Assembly: GCA_907163375.1 (NCBI GenBank)
Contig: CAJQUW010001446.1
Coordinates: forward strand, 124,001-188,000
DNA length: 64,000 nucleotides
Direction of reading: 5' to 3'
Origin: Prostheceraeus crozeri
Lineage: Eukaryota; Platyhelminthes; Polycladida; Euryleptidae
The notes below the pieces were generated by a model. That model did not search any database. It was not told the DNA's origin and was given only the letters and a program-made list of their open reading frames with translations. Shown here one piece after another: positions 1 to 14,500 of the stretch (position 1 is the stretch's first letter; each line of letters begins with the position of its first letter). Position numbers and translations under genes: made by a program.

Positions 1-900
1 TGGTTAGAAATTAATTAACCGACTAATTGATGATGCATTAAACGGTATTTTGTATGTAGTATTAAACTAAAATTTTGCCTCGAATTTAAGCGCACTTTAG
101 AATTGGTTCCAATATCCAATACCTGATGATTTAGCCTGGCTGTTATGCCTTCAAAAGTTTATTTATTTATCCGCACAAATTCATCTAGCGCTGTGCCCAA
201 AAGGTTCACAACGCTAAAACGTACGATGAAGTCACAAATTACATTAAGTTATCACAAAATTGAAGAAAGAGCATTAATCAACAAAATTTCTTTAAGCGAC
301 GCTTGAAAGTGTTTAGCAGCTTGAGCTAAATGAATTTGAAATCATATATAGCCATCAGTTGTCAATAGTCCAAAGTGCAGTCAATGCAGTCCTTTATGTA
401 TAATAATTGCATGAATATTATTCATACTGGTTTAGTTGATTCTCTCTAATTATACACCACTTCTACCTTTATTTTATGTGGTTAGGATCGAGTTGTATGA
501 GAAGAAACTTGATTAATTTTGGTTTATGTCACAGATACAATCAAACGGCAAAAGAAAAACTTTGCACAGTTCAAATGCGAATGATTGAGTTTTACTCCAT
601 GTACACATCAAGTTTCTTATCAGTCTCATAAGAAACTTCTGAATACATTTAACCAGCTTGACATCGTAGATAACTACCATTAAGAAGAGTTATTGCTAAA
701 ATTCGGCAAAATTTCAAAATTTTCAAAAACTGGTCAAAATTGGTGATTACAAATTTTGAATTTTTATTTATAGCACGAAAATGAGATTTAGAGTAAATAA
801 ATACAACCATGGGAAAGTTCTAGACCCTAAATATTTGTATCCGTGAATTATGCATGATTCGAAACAACACCTCAGAACAGTAGCAGCTGCTGCTGCCAGG
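1..900. other. AT-rich non-coding, presumed intron
   Basis: No exon, RNA gene or repeat structure was recognised. The short open frames on either strand lack splice context or family resemblance. It probably belongs to the long intron after exon 14 or lies beyond the gene. Confidence 0.5.
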
Positions 901-914
901 ATACCTCGAAGAAT

Positions 915-1375
915 AGATTACGCAATTAAGTGCCTCTAGATCTGGCTCTTCACGAGGTCGGAAAGATATTTCTATGCTTGCATCATCATGAAAAATAACT
1001 TGCCAGCTGGGAATTGAACCCAGTCCTCGAAATGCTAGCAGCCGCACGAGGATCATCAAGACTATTGGAGCACACCTTTAACGACCGTGTCAGCAACAGG
1101 GATGCCTCTAAGCGCGCATTATGACATCATCCTCCTGACCAGGATGATGATGTCATAATGCGTGCCTAGAGGTATCCATGTTGCTGGCACGGTCGTGCAA
1201 GGTGTGATTCGCTAGTCTTGGTGATCCTGGTGCGGCGTTAGCATTTCGAGGACTGGGATCGATTCCCAGCTGGCAAGTTACTTTTTTATGATGGTGCCAG
1301 CAACAGGGCGCAAAGAGATATCCTTTCGACCTCATGAAAGGCCAGAGGCACTGAATTACGTAATATTTCAGAAGT
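915..1375. repeat. Head-to-head pair of tRNA-derived SINEs forming a long inverted repeat
   Basis: The left arm (about 915-1136) and right arm (about 1140-1375) are diverged reverse complements meeting at about base 1138. Each arm has a Pol III-like internal promoter: on the minus strand a B-box GGTTCAATTCC near 1010-1020 with an A-box-like segment near 1075-1090; on the plus strand an A-box-like GGCACGGTCGTGC near 1186 and a B-box GGATCGATTCC at 1256-1266. Similarity continues past the tRNA-like heads into the tails (shared GGCAAGTTA, CGACCTC, AGAGGCACT segments). Transcription through the pair would give a long imperfect hairpin. Confidence 0.75.
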
Positions 1376-4300
1376 TGAGGAGTAGGAGAAAATGAATGCC
1401 CTTCAGATGCCGGTATGGAAAGGGTTAAGTGATATTTTAAACTTTAATCACTGAGTAATTTGTTTGATTAAAGTTTAAAGATAAGATTTTCTAGTAATCG
1501 GCAAAAATGATAAATTCTTCATAATTTGCAAGCTTTCGCAGTATCGCTAAAACATGGGAAGGAAACCATAAGTTGAGTTAAAAGTAGATGATTGACAATG
1601 AAATTTGAAGGGAAGTTTCGGCACTTTACTTCGATTTAGCATCAATACAGCCTGCATAAGATATGTAACAGAAAATACTGTAGAAGTCCTATAATGATAT
1701 ATGACAGCACGCGCTTTCATTTTATAATTGGAAGTTCGCTTACAAATCTGATCTGAATCATTCATGCATGCATGTATGTAATAATTGCACGATTGATTAG
1801 GCGAATATTCTTAAAACCAAATGAATCCTCCAGTTTAATCCAAAAGGCAAATGTTAGTATTTAGTAAATTTTGTGTAAATTCCTGAAAATGTACAGTAGC
1901 GTAACTTTATTACGAGCTTGGACATCAATTGATCAAAGTTAATCTTAAAATGTGACATCGTAATTATCTATCTTAATGATCATATAGTCTATGATCACCA
2001 AAATCATTTAACTCAAATCGACTGTATTCATGAATCTATTTTTAGTTTTGGATAAAACTTAGCTTGTCCTCTATGGTCACCCATAACGCATGGAATGGTA
2101 TGATGATACGCATGTGTATCATGGGATCACACTGTATAGGTTTGATTATCTCCGTCATGTCTTTATCGAAGTAAAATTTCATTTCTTAATGTAAAGAGAT
2201 ACAATAAATACACGCGCTCAGCTGTGAAACGACTTGCATGTAGATACATGTAATTCTGCAATCCTGCAAGCAATGCAGACTTTTAAAGAGCATTTACAAA
2301 CCTCGCAGAATTCAAATTATTGTTCTACAAGTATCAAAAATCACTGACAAGAGTATATCATTGTTTTCTAAAATGGAATCAATCAATTGCAATTTTCAAA
2401 GTAAATATGAGTGTGTTTAACTGAAATTCATGCATTTATACAGTTGAAAGTTCACGATTGACTCATTCTATATTCGTGTAAAGAATTGTAGCTATCTAAA
2501 AATACCTTTATCACATCAGAATCACCAGCGAATATGATCTAAAACAGTGATTTCTTATTTCAAGACTAAGCTACATGGAAATATTACTTCATGTCAGACA
2601 TTGTCTTGTCAAATAAAACCATAATGCACAAAGCTGTTTTTTCAACATGCAGTTCACATCAAGAGAAATAAATAATAAAATTGCCATCAGAGAAGAGTCA
2701 CTTCAATAGTCAATTGAAAGGAAATGTGTTTCTCAATACATCATTCACAATGCATTATTTGCTTACTTTTGTTCTGCTAAATCAACAACAGCATTAATGA
2801 TCGATTAACATTGAAGTTAAATTACCTACTCTTAATATCACTCGGGATTCGACCTTGTCACTTGAATCAATAGATGAGACATCTATCCACAACACTATCG
2901 GTCACGCAGGCGATTTCCATAGAAGCACACACTTCAACCACACGTCTATCTACTAATCGATTGCGTCCATATATCGATGATTGTGCTGTCCATGGATTAA
3001 TTCTAGACATTCAGTCCATAAGACCATAAATACTATCCATCCATAATTTAGAAAAGACTTCCATTAGTCATCCGACTTGATACTGAATTGATACAGCGTG
3101 ATTGGACTTCAACAGAAGAGTTTCAAATAAATTAAAGTCCATATAAGGGGAACACTACATGAAAGCAAAAATGCGTGACGGTAATATCACCACTCTGACT
3201 TTTTAATTCGACATGAGTCGGATATCAAAATAAGACAGCGAACGGTTCACACGCAGTGCAGTCTTCTTCAACTTTTCTTAAGTAATTTAAGATCTTAAAT
3301 ATCCTAACGTTTTAGCGTGTCTGAGCTGTGTTCAAATACAGGTCAAAAGCTCAGCGAAAAAGTCATAAAATCAGTGATTTTTAGACAGATTGCTAAACTG
3401 CAATTGTCCGCAAAAAAATTGACTTTCATTTCAGCCATAAAGTTTTTAACTGTAGATATTCTGAATCGCTCATCCTGCAGAATAAAACACAAGGTAATTG
3501 CGTTATCGGATTAGAAGTCAGGGCGATATTCCTGCCGTTTTCATGTTATTCCCGATTACTTTGTAACTCTTGCAAGTGAATTGTCTTTTGAGTGACTTGT
3601 GCGATGAGTGACTTGTCTTGGATGCTTCTAGAAGGTATTTAAATGGTAAATGGACTAAGCACATCTTTTATGGAAATGAGGATGTCTACCATCATAATAA
3701 TGTGCATCACACTCTTTTTCAACACATCTAAAAAATAATGCTACTCAATGAATTACAAGCAGCATGATGAAAATGTTGCTTTGCTAAATATGAGTAACTT
3801 AAGTCAACGGTTTTGCAATAGAAAACCCTATGAAGTTTTCATCACTTTACAATTGTCTTCTACAGTATACTTGAAAGTACTACAACTACTCATTTATTGT
3901 CAGACTTATATTCTGGCCGCCAGCATGAGTTTCTGCACGAAATCTGGACTATTATCATAAGTAATCTGAGTCGAATATATAGAATACTTGAGTAACAACT
4001 GTACCATTTCGTGTCTATCTGTAATCTCGAATATACGTCGCACAGCACGCAGAACACAGATCAATTTAATTAGAAATGACACAAACAAGAAATATAGGTG
4101 TAATTTATAGAAGAACACACGATTTCAAGGTACAACAAACTAAACAATAGTTGAAATATTCAAGAGGATGATAATCGATTTCAAAAGTGTCTTAATGCAC
4201 ACTTATGCAGATAGTGAGCCTCGCAGAGCTATTTTCACGCAATATATGGGGCGCATATCACTGTCAAAGTTTTGCATCCAAAATCATCGTTAGTGCATAT

Positions 4301-5045
4301 ATGGTCTGTGATTGTTGATCGTTTGTGTGAATGGTATGAAATTGTGGTGCTCATATTGCTTTCCGCAAAGCGACCGAAAGTGTTTTTTGTTATTATCACA
4401 TCTGTTTATAGCGCAATTACGCATAATTAGCGAATTATCAATCATAGTTCACCTTGAATGAGCATTATTTCTGCAAAAGAGTACAGTTACAAGTTGTAAA
4501 TGAATGAAATACAGTTAAAGATGGAGAACTTTTTCAATTAAACTATCTCTGAATTACATACTTCGCTCAGAAATATGATTTAGTTAAGCTTAAGCTTATA
4601 TAATACTCTTTATACATCGAAATCCGTGGTACTTCTTTCGCTCGCCTTCTTTCCCATCTTAAATCATTATTTGCATATGAATTTTTAAAGGAGATCCTAA
4701 AGGAAGTGTATGGATCTTGGATAGTGAAAGGTTTTGATCGATGCGATTTACGATCTGTGAGTAATTTACAGTATTATCTTTAACTGTAAAATGCCCAAAT
4801 GTAGGCCCAAGTCGTAAACGAGCAATTCCTCGATTGAATGCAAGTCGGGTATTTGTACTGTGACTTGTTCAAGTTAGCCACTCATGATTGCTAACTCTTG
4901 CGATTCAACGTGATAATGCCTCTTCCTATAGAGTGTTTTCATTTAGAATATCACATTTCCTTCATACTCATGTCTGTTCAATCACCCCCTCCCCCATCTG
5001 CCTGCGGTAAAGCATTGTCTTCCTGGCTAATTCACGCTCTCAACA
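1376..5045. other. AT-rich non-coding, presumed intron
   Basis: No exon or mobile element was recognised on either strand. Open frames here are short and unlike any family I know. Confidence 0.5.
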
Positions 5046-5048
5046 GAT

Positions 5049-5215
5049 GGTCCGGTGGCCTTGTGGTTAGGTTAGAGGATATGCTAGCACATCATCTACC
5101 TAAAACGTCGCTGGTTCGAACCTACCCACGACTGATGAGGCCCCACATGCCGAAACATTTCTCGTGGTGGTTACAAGTGTTGAGATTTGATATGTCTATC
5201 AATTGCCAGGTTACA
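5049..5215 (+). repeat. tRNA-derived SINE
   Basis: A Pol III-type A-box (GTGGCCTTGTGGTTAGG, starting at about 5055) is followed about 60 bases later by a perfect-looking B-box GGTTCGAACC (5113-5122), then a non-tRNA tail with a CTGATGAGG block. The head resembles a tRNA with an expanded middle and no clear anticodon arm, so it is a SINE rather than a tRNA gene. Exact ends and target duplications were not resolved. Confidence 0.7.
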
Positions 5216-5219
5216 TAGA

Positions 5220-8200
5220 AAAAGCATCCGATTTCTATGTGCGTTACTAATCAGAAATTAAGTCAGTTTGAAAGCACTTCCTTGTTTATATTCTCTTGTA
5301 TCTGAATAAGTTGAAATCTCATTTGCTACGATTCAGTCATGTTTGTGGATCCTCCTCCATCATGAAAGAGCGTCCTAATCACAGAATCATGAATAGCAGA
5401 CACAGACTAGACAAATGTATTCCTCTACAGTCAAAATGCGAACTTTTGATTACAGCAACTTCCGTTAATCCTGTGAGAAACTAAATGTGAAAATGCAAAT
5501 TATCAACAACTCTCACATGTAAGTTGCATTCTTTCTATCCTACGTTAGTTTGGCGATAGATTGAAAAGAAAATTTCTGCAGACGACTTGTATCATCAATC
5601 ATGGCTCAAAGATGAGAATCATGATTTTCTTCAATTCAATGCATTTCTGGCGCTCATTATTTCAAGAAAAAAGAACGAAAGAAGTACCATCATCGGGAAT
5701 TCGCTTCTTTGATTGAAACATTCAAATTTGTGAAAATTCTCGAAACATAATCTGAATTAGTTGTTTGTCGTCTACAATGAATCAATTTTTTCAAAATGTC
5801 TAGCGTTAAATGAACTCACGGAAATCGGACAATCTCAGCTGTTAATTTGAGCAGGCGGAACACTAGATAAGTCAGTCTTATCACAGTATGTGCATGAATA
5901 ATTTCTTCAAATAGCTCATGGCTCATTCTATGTGCCTCCAGTCTCGCGGAAGACTGGTAGGTTCAAAGAATTTAATGATTCGTTTGGAAAGTGACATTGA
6001 TCATTCATTCATGATAAGAAATTATAAAAGCTATATTGAAAACGTAAAATGAAAATAATTTCTTGCGTATATGCACTACTGTGAAACATTTATCCCTTCG
6101 AAATGTAAAAGCTTAATGAACGCAATATAATGAGTACTATTATGGGTACGAAGGCTCTTGAAACCAGAAATTAAAAAGCAATAGAAGTATTAGTTGAATC
6201 GTGAATTCTTAAGGTGCAAGCTGGTGGTGTCAATGATGACTGATCGCTTGCGGATTTTTATGAAATGTGACGGATAGATGCGATGGTCACGTGAATACCT
6301 AACTGAGCAACAGCTTTTCTTCCAAACTCATTTTTCCAGAAATCGATTGATAATCTATTGTTCTATTATGAGACAGAATCTCAATGTCATATATAAATTA
6401 AATTTTTATTTTCTAGTTTTTCGGTAGCAGCTATATGTCACATATAATCAGCAACTTTAGAGGCGAGGTCGGCTTTCTGGCATACGGTAGGGCGGAGGCA
6501 ACTGTTGGAAAAGTCGCCCCCACAATCCAGGCTGCAACATGTGGTGTAATTCCTATAAATTCATTCCCTCAAATTGTTTTGTGTCATTTTTTCACTATGC
6601 CTTTGGAGGGAAGAAGAGCACTTTGAGACGTAAGCATTTACGGATAATAGTACACAAATTCAGCAACCGAAAATTTGTAGTTCATCTGTTACTACGTCTA
6701 GAGCGTCATTGGAAAATTCATCATGGGGGCTAAAATGCACCCCGCTGTTGGGAGAGCGTCAGCAATAGCTCTTCAATAATCGCTAACTGACATTCTTCAC
6801 CAGTTCAATTTTGTGCTCCGAATCTATGCTTACTTTGAGTAACTACCATCTCTCACGAGTCAAACTGTAGCGTACGAACACGATTAAAAAGCCTTGTGTA
6901 ACAACAGCTGAAATTGTCCGATACCTGACGCTGATTTTGAGGCAACATACAAAGATTTTAAATCATTGTTTAAAGTGATTTACTGTTTAAAATTTTAATC
7001 ACTTTTCAAAATAATTTATCATAGATGATTTAATGAAGGCACGAGGCAAGACAGCTTGATACCACGAATCGGTCGTTTTGACTACTATGAAGACTGAACT
7101 ACTAGAAAACTCAAGTTCAACCATGTTTACACATGTCGATGCTGATTGATGTTGCTGTTTAAAGAGAAAAAGACATATCAATTATTTCCTAATAGTTTCA
7201 TCACAATTCTTGTTAGCGAATAAATTCCATTAGAAATTCACTCATACTTTGATAATTTTCATTAAAAGAAAAGGTCTCCCAGATCTAATGATGGTTAGAA
7301 ATTAAAGGAAAATCAAACAAGTTAAGATATCGTGATTAACATTTTTTTCAATAATTCATTGATTTTATCAAGTGAAATTCTTTCAATGTGCGCGCTGTTG
7401 GAGTATACGTACCTTCCAGCCAGATGAGCCCTTCGACTGGGTGAACAAACAAAAAAGAGGAGATTAGGTGGACAGAACAGTCATGGGGGTCACAATACAC
7501 AGAGATAAAACGTTCAGCATAGAAAGCAAAACCGTGACATCTACTTCAGCGTGCTATTGCATGCTATTAGACTACTTTAGCAAAGCATAGACCCCTAGAT
7601 TTCACATCAATATTAACAGACACCATAAGAATTGAGCAGATTGAAGCATGAGATTATAAATTTTCTTTTCTGAAGTCATTTCAACCAAGTTATACTGAGG
7701 GTTTCTGCAACTGGTTTATTTCAATGAATATTTCTTTTTCATGCCTTTCTGAATCAGAGACAGCTACATGATATCATGACAGATGAATTAGTGTGTTAAC
7801 ATGGAACATAAAGCAACCAACTATAAAACTTAGTGGCATCAAATACTATAGACTTGCTTGAACGAATCAAAAATTCATCATGCATACTGAGACGTTGCGA
7901 CATATTCACTAAATTACCCAGGGAACTTCGCCCAGCTTTTTAACAACGCTACAGCACAGAATCTGACAGAAAAATCATTGGTGACAGGAAGAACCGTAGA
8001 GCCTAATTTTATTGTGAGCTGAGAATTATTTGTTATTCTCGATAAAAATACATCTACACGAGTTTTTAGTCGAAGATCTCCCTTAGATGCAGCATAGAAT
8101 AGCTTTCAAAGTACCCAATGAAGGTCATAGACCCAATGCGCGTACAATGAATATGTAAGCATTTCTATCGAGTTTAACAAAATGATTTCAGCTCACTCTT

Positions 8201-11200
8201 CAGCATATTCAGTCGGTTTTGACGTCATATAGATTCTGCCGAAAGAATATTAAATTCGCACATATGCATGAGCCAAAGATAATTTTTCATGACTAAACCT
8301 GCGATGCTGATCCTGAATTACTTTCTCAGGTCATCTGCATAATGATCTCCAAAAATAGACGGCTGAAGTTAAGGTGCTTCAATTGAGAAATGCGAAAGTA
8401 ATTGACAATGAATTATATATTTAAAATCAAGCGCTCACAGATGCTAAAAATGTGTAAAAAGTCATTTTATGCACTTATTTTTATCGATATGATTTTATAT
8501 GTCAAATGTTGATTTGGAAGATGTCGAAGACTGACCATAACATTACTATAATTCACATTTTTAATTCAAGTGAAATAAAAGCAGCTATATATTAATTACA
8601 TGCATTTGTTATTAATCTTAAATTATCGAAATCCGGCAAAAGTGCAAAGTCAATGTTGATTGTTGGCAAACTTAAATCTATTGGTTCCTTTTCTTGATTA
8701 TCGAGATTCATTTCAACTTGCGGATATAATGATGACGCAATTTCAGACTAAATTCAATGACAGTTCAATTGCAGCAATGAACCACTATCAATAAATTGAC
8801 AATTATTATTTCATAAAAATTAAAATTAGAAACGCTTCTTCTTCATGCAGCTCATTTGCAAATCACAAACATAGCTTCCAATTGCTTGTGAAATCAAAGA
8901 GATCACATTGATATCATCCATTACAATCAAAAGATGCTGATCACTGAAACGATATTGAATGACTTTCTTCTCTACTGTAAATTATCAAAGTTTGAGTAGA
9001 TTTACTCACTTAAAACATGAAAGTAAATCATTTATCATGAATATTCATATTTCTCGAAAAGCACCTCGAAAATCAGTTTTCGTTTTCTGGAAGACAGTGC
9101 ACACAGTTCATCGCCGAACCGTCTAGCTAGGCGCATCTGAATCCATACTCTTGAGAAGATCATATTGAGCGCGCGATGATAAAATCGATTCAATTATCCA
9201 TTGATTTGACATTGAGTTTCTCTGGCTCTACACCGTCACGCACAGGGTTCTTAAATCGACATTAAACAGAAATCCAGTTGAATTCATATTCCTACCGATC
9301 ATTCAATGATTGATAAAGGAGCCGTTAAGAGCTTTGCTGCCTCTAAACATCTTTCGCAAAAACGCCATCTGTCGCGCATCGATACAAGTCGATTCGGATG
9401 AGTTCATCTATTACTACCCTGGCGATGAGGAATACTTGACGCACTCGGCTATGTGAAGGAGAAAGCAGCCTACCTACGCGTGTACCTGTATACAATTCGA
9501 TGATTAGGGAATGATCACAATATCGTTTGATAGCATCAGCGTTAAAAAATGATCGATCTTGTGACAAGATCCAGTACGCTTCGAAGGAAAATAGGTTTTT
9601 AGCATTACCGGAGTTTGGGGAAGACGATAGATGACTACATCAGACAAAACTTGGGATCTTGATTCTATTTGCAGCCAATTTTCGTGTGGGTGGTTTCAGT
9701 TAGATCTGATCAAAATCCTTCTCCAACAGGAGAGGCAACTCACGCTGTTCAACGGGTTCATCCCCTATTCAGGATCATGGATTGAAAGTATAAGATACTT
9801 CTCAGACAGTGCAACAATTCTTGGAATTGGTAGGTAATTCTTCAGGTGGCAAATATGAGATGACGCACGGCCAACTCAGCGGAATAATGTCCTTCAAATG
9901 AGGTCAAAACGTCGCAATGCCTCACATAATTGGTAATGCTTGATAACATTATTTCTTCCACAATATTCCGATCTTACTGTAAATCAAAATCTGATACTGC
10001 TTCGTGCATATTATCTGCAGAATATTTTATGCATTTTATTGTGACTTATATGGAAAGAATAATTATCTAATTTATTTATAATTGGTATAATTGATAATTA
10101 TTGAATTTATTATATCATTTCTACTGATACCTGATACACTCATTAGAATCAGTCCAGTCATGCAATAGAAAGAATATTATAGTCTGTGCAATTGCAATCG
10201 TCAAAACGATTTTTACGATACTTGCACCCGCAGTTTACGGTATTCATTCATTTTTAAAGATATCAAATTTCTTCGTGGTCTTCCATATATTTGGCCGACA
10301 ATTAGAAAGTTACATAAATGACTATTTTAAGTGACTAAAGTACGAGTACATACACGTGCGTATTCAGACGGATGTAGAGTTGGATTCATAAAAAAGTGTT
10401 TAAATGGTTTAGCAGAAAATACTTGTATGGATGTAATGGAATGATATCAAACTTCAATCACGTTATAGCATGTAAACTATTGATCCTTGATAAAAGATAG
10501 TAGTACGTAAATGCATAATTTCATCTCAGGAGAATATAAAAAACACTGGCAGATTGACTATGGATAAGATTTGCAGATACCATTAGCTGATTTGCAGCAG
10601 ATGCGTTGGCAGATTTAAATTTGCGGTAAATCTGCTGGATTTCTTGTGGTTTCAAAGTAATTTAAAGTCCGCTACAGTGAAAAAGTTATATATTGACTGC
10701 TATTAATGTGAGTTATGCATGCGCACGCATCTCAAGCGACATAGAGATTATTTATTTATTGGGTTGTTATTATTATTATTATCATTATTCGACGTATTGG
10801 GTCGAATAAAGATTTAATATTGCATTTACACTTTTCATTCTTACTCAAGTCGAAAACGCGACTGTTAATCGCTAATCGATTAATAAACATTGATAGCTTG
10901 CTATCATTTTTGGAAACCATTTTGCAGAGTGCAGATGATAAATTGTTGCTGACCATAGCTCATCATGGGCATGAACATAATGTATGATTATCGACGACCA
11001 TAATTAAATGACCATTGGTTATTACATCCCTCTTTTCCTGAACACACATAGCGCCAAAAGAACGCGTAGAGTCGTTTTGGTAAGCTCATCGTTCTTTGAC
11101 AATCCTAAATCATCGTGACAACTTCATTGACAACATTTTCATAAGAGCAACTCAACATAGCGTCTTAACAATTCCATTTGAATCATGTTTGTTGAACACT

Positions 11201-11463
11201 ACTTATAAAGGGGCAGGTTGATCTACAATTTAATTGTATTTGACTTCAGTTGAAAAATGGTTTAGATGTCTGTCGTATATACAACAAGAATGCGTGCATT
11301 AACCGCAGGTCCGCATTACACAAAAGCTACAACGTAAATTACATGTATTGACTTTTCTTCATCTTTCAATAAAAAAGGAATGAATTAAAATTATTCTAAT
11401 TCCTAACATGTTCAGCTTCTTCGATTATGAAGTAGGCTACGTGTCATTATGGAAATATCGTAC
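5220..11463. other. AT-rich non-coding, presumed intron downstream of Cav2 exon 14
   Basis: The domain III S4 exon was searched for on the minus strand and not found. One copy of a dispersed repeat lies at about 10,558-10,617 and a short TTA/TTAT-type simple repeat at about 10,768-10,790. Otherwise nothing recognised. Confidence 0.5.
10558..10617 (+). repeat. Dispersed repeat, copy 1 (second copy at 18,396-18,453)
   Basis: The two stretches share an interrupted pattern (TATG..GAT..GATTTGC.GA.ACCA.TAGC.GA, then GAT.CGTTGGCAGA) in the same orientation. They are clearly related but diverged. No coding sequence or terminal structure is visible, so the class is unknown. Confidence 0.5.
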
Positions 11464-11570
11464 CTGATGATGAATGCAACAAGAGCGCAAATGACCACGG
11501 TAGCATCCAAGATATTCCATAGATCTCGGCAATAGGATCCTCGATGAAGAATTATTCCAAGATCAACGAT
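11464..11570 (-). CDS. Cav2: Cav2 exon 14: domain III S2-S3
   Basis: It encodes [20 protein letters not shown], then [16 protein letters not shown]. This is the end of S2, the S2-S3 loop and S3; the [15 protein letters not shown] run is the Cav2 signature at this position. Acceptor TTCAG, donor GTACGA, outgoing phase 2. The next exon should carry the domain III S4 (LRVLRVLRPLKT-like); I could not find it between here and base 1. Confidence 0.96.
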
Positions 11571-14500
11571 CTGAAAACAGACGGATTGTTACATAACCAA
11601 ATTCGATACGCACGACGATTGCAGGTAATCTAAGTGTTATTTGTATGAAACTGTGTGCAAAGGTAATAATTTCATGGGGCATTATTTATAACTCATAGTC
11701 GTTGCGTATTTGCATAGTTCATAAGTTTCAATTCTACATGAAAACTAGCAATCTATTGATTATTCAAGATACAACTGTTGATGTTAATTATAAATCAAAG
11801 AGAGATCTAAACTACGGGATCTCAACATGTGCCCCGCTAGCATGTTGTAGTTGGTCCTGATTCTATCAAATCACCATGTAGTAGCGTTGATAGAAGTGGT
11901 AGAAAGTAGTCACCACAGAGTAAGCATATAGCAGGTAGAGTGTCAACTCAAAAATATGCTAGTATGAGTAATGCGGTAATTGGCTGTCCTTGACATTATT
12001 GTTATTATCATGCATGTCAGCAGACTTGTCGTGACTACTTTTCATGATAGCGAAGTATCTGTGTCACATGCGATGTGGAATTCGAGAGTAAAGGTTGCAC
12101 AAGCAAGATCTGTGTTTTGACTGTATGCAAATTATTCCCGTGTCTACATTCTAGTGATTTGATACCTGAGATTTCATAATTTAAGTAGCATGAAACTTAC
12201 AAGATATCAAATAGAATAAAATTTACTGATGAGAAGTTTGATTAAGAAGAAAGTTGATTATCTGGGAAATTTCAATAGAGCATTGTAATTCAAGTCATGC
12301 AAAATATTGAAGTCTTATCCAGCTTCTTGGCTCAATTTTCGAGTTTGTTAGCTTCCCAATGGGAAAAGTACGTTAGTTATTCGTTGGGTTAACGGTAAAA
12401 GGTTGGCCAGCCGCTTTAGGCATTTGTTAAGCTGATACTATATCTGGCCTCCCTTAATAACGCACAATCCCTCCTTTCTGTATGTGCCAATCGACAAAAT
12501 CACAATTTGACGACCGTTGAGCAACCGTTGGTAAAGGGTATTTCCGTCGAGTCGTTGGGACAATGGACATGGACTTCCGTTGGGGCAACAATCTTTTTCC
12601 GCTGGGTTAGAAAATTTAGTTATAACCTTTTCTCTAGCAAGATAAATCTGTTAAGTCAAGACACTTGCTCAAATTATTAGCTAACTGAACACATTCTGCG
12701 GGCAATAATAAACATTGTATAGACTTGATTTATAATGTGGATTAACTCAATTTTCTTTTAGGCATGATTTTAGGATTCACTAAACTAACTGTTACACGTA
12801 TTTTTTGTCTGAATATTACATTGGACCTTCTACGTGCATGTTCTAAAGTTAATTATGATTATTGTCTTTGATCATGATATTCTTCTCCATTGTCAAGTCA
12901 TTTGTGGCCTGATCAAGCGTAAGAAATTTCTCTTATTAACAAGGCAGAGTCTTGTAGCAAAGGTCACTTCCATCGGAGTTATTTTTAAAAAATGTTGCTC
13001 CTCAAAGGTAATCAGTGACACGAAGGATTTGTGAAATACTATTCTTTCTTCATGGTTTTGTTATCATGAAAAGTCAACTATTTGCAATTTCTTCAGAACA
13101 ATCAAAAATTGCAAATCTCACATGTGGTTCCATGTAGCAGCAAGAGTTCATCTGATGAAGTCGAACCTGTATTCGTATTGGGGATTTAATTAATGCTGAT
13201 TTGTTACTCTACCTATTATACTCACTCATCAACATGAGAGTAAAGTAAAAGCTATGATCCAAGCTAGCGAAGTCGTTTCTTCCATTTACAGAGCTCTTTC
13301 CTTTCAACAATGAAATTTCTCTTAGCGTTGGTTGTGCATTGATGCGGTCATCAAAAAGGCATGAATTTCGAGGATAATGGTTAATAAGTAATAGAAAAAT
13401 TATGAACTGGCGCATGTTCTTTTGACTTTGAGCGCCACATATAACACATGCTGCTGTGGTTTGTGTTCCAAAATCGACTTTGCAACACTTACGGAAAGCC
13501 TACATTTCGATATCAGTGTGCTGGTCTACCTTGCAAGCACATACGATGCAGCAAATGTCGACAAATTATTTATATGATGTGCAGATTAACTTCAGTGGTC
13601 GTCAAATGTCACACTCGAATAAGTGTCAAATATTTGCGACGCGCCAAAAATTTGAGATGAGACCTCCTGAGCTTGACGGACTACGCGTTTCTTCATTTAC
13701 ATACCAAAATGGCTTCAAATGATAATTCTTAGTATTCTAGATCATCAGCTGTTGTTGAGTATCCTGTTTAAAATTAAGACTGAGTTGCCATCGTTCATCA
13801 GCATGTGATCGCATTATCCAAAATGACCAATGAATGTCATGCACACGCGAAGATATATCCTGTCAAATGCGTGTGAAACGTGATGAGCTGTGCCAGCATA
13901 TCTCATGACTAATAACTGAGAGATTGTCATCGCAAAAGTGAATGCACATTATTTATTTCACATTGTTATTTTCAGTCAACAACAATTTCTTGATAACTTC
14001 TTAAGATGCTTCATAGATAAGGTATAAATGCTCTGAAAAAATAATCATTAAGACCACTGGCCCTTCAGTTGATTATCAGTATTAATAGCCCGCATCAGCC
14101 ATGCATATCAATTCAAGAGAAAAAGCTCTTCGCAAATTAGTGTCTACAAAGATAAGATTTATTGATATTCAAAGCAGAGCAAGTATTAGTGAATCCATTA
14201 CAAAAGAAAATGCAGGCTATCTATCCTAAATATCGGCGCACTCTAATGCTGGGTCAAGCAAAGTCGTGAGGGTCAGATTACGATAAGAAAGGTCGAAATG
14301 TAAAGCCTGCACAGATTTGTGAGGAGTAGATAGGTGCCTTGAGGAACGCAGTAAAATGCTAATCTACTGGTGTTATAAACATCGAATTTTTTAAGGAAGT
14401 TCCACAGGATTTAAGGATGCACTAGTCGATGAAAGAGACAAAAAGGTTGCTGTGCGATACCAAGAGTCCACTATAGCGAAACCGATGAGCGAAAGCACTG

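Noticed and set aside
3906..4118. Minus-strand frame with LICVLRAVRRIFEITD, superficially like a channel S4 helix
   Set aside because: The basic spacing and residues do not match the very conserved domain III S4 of Cav2, and no splice sites of the right phase frame it.
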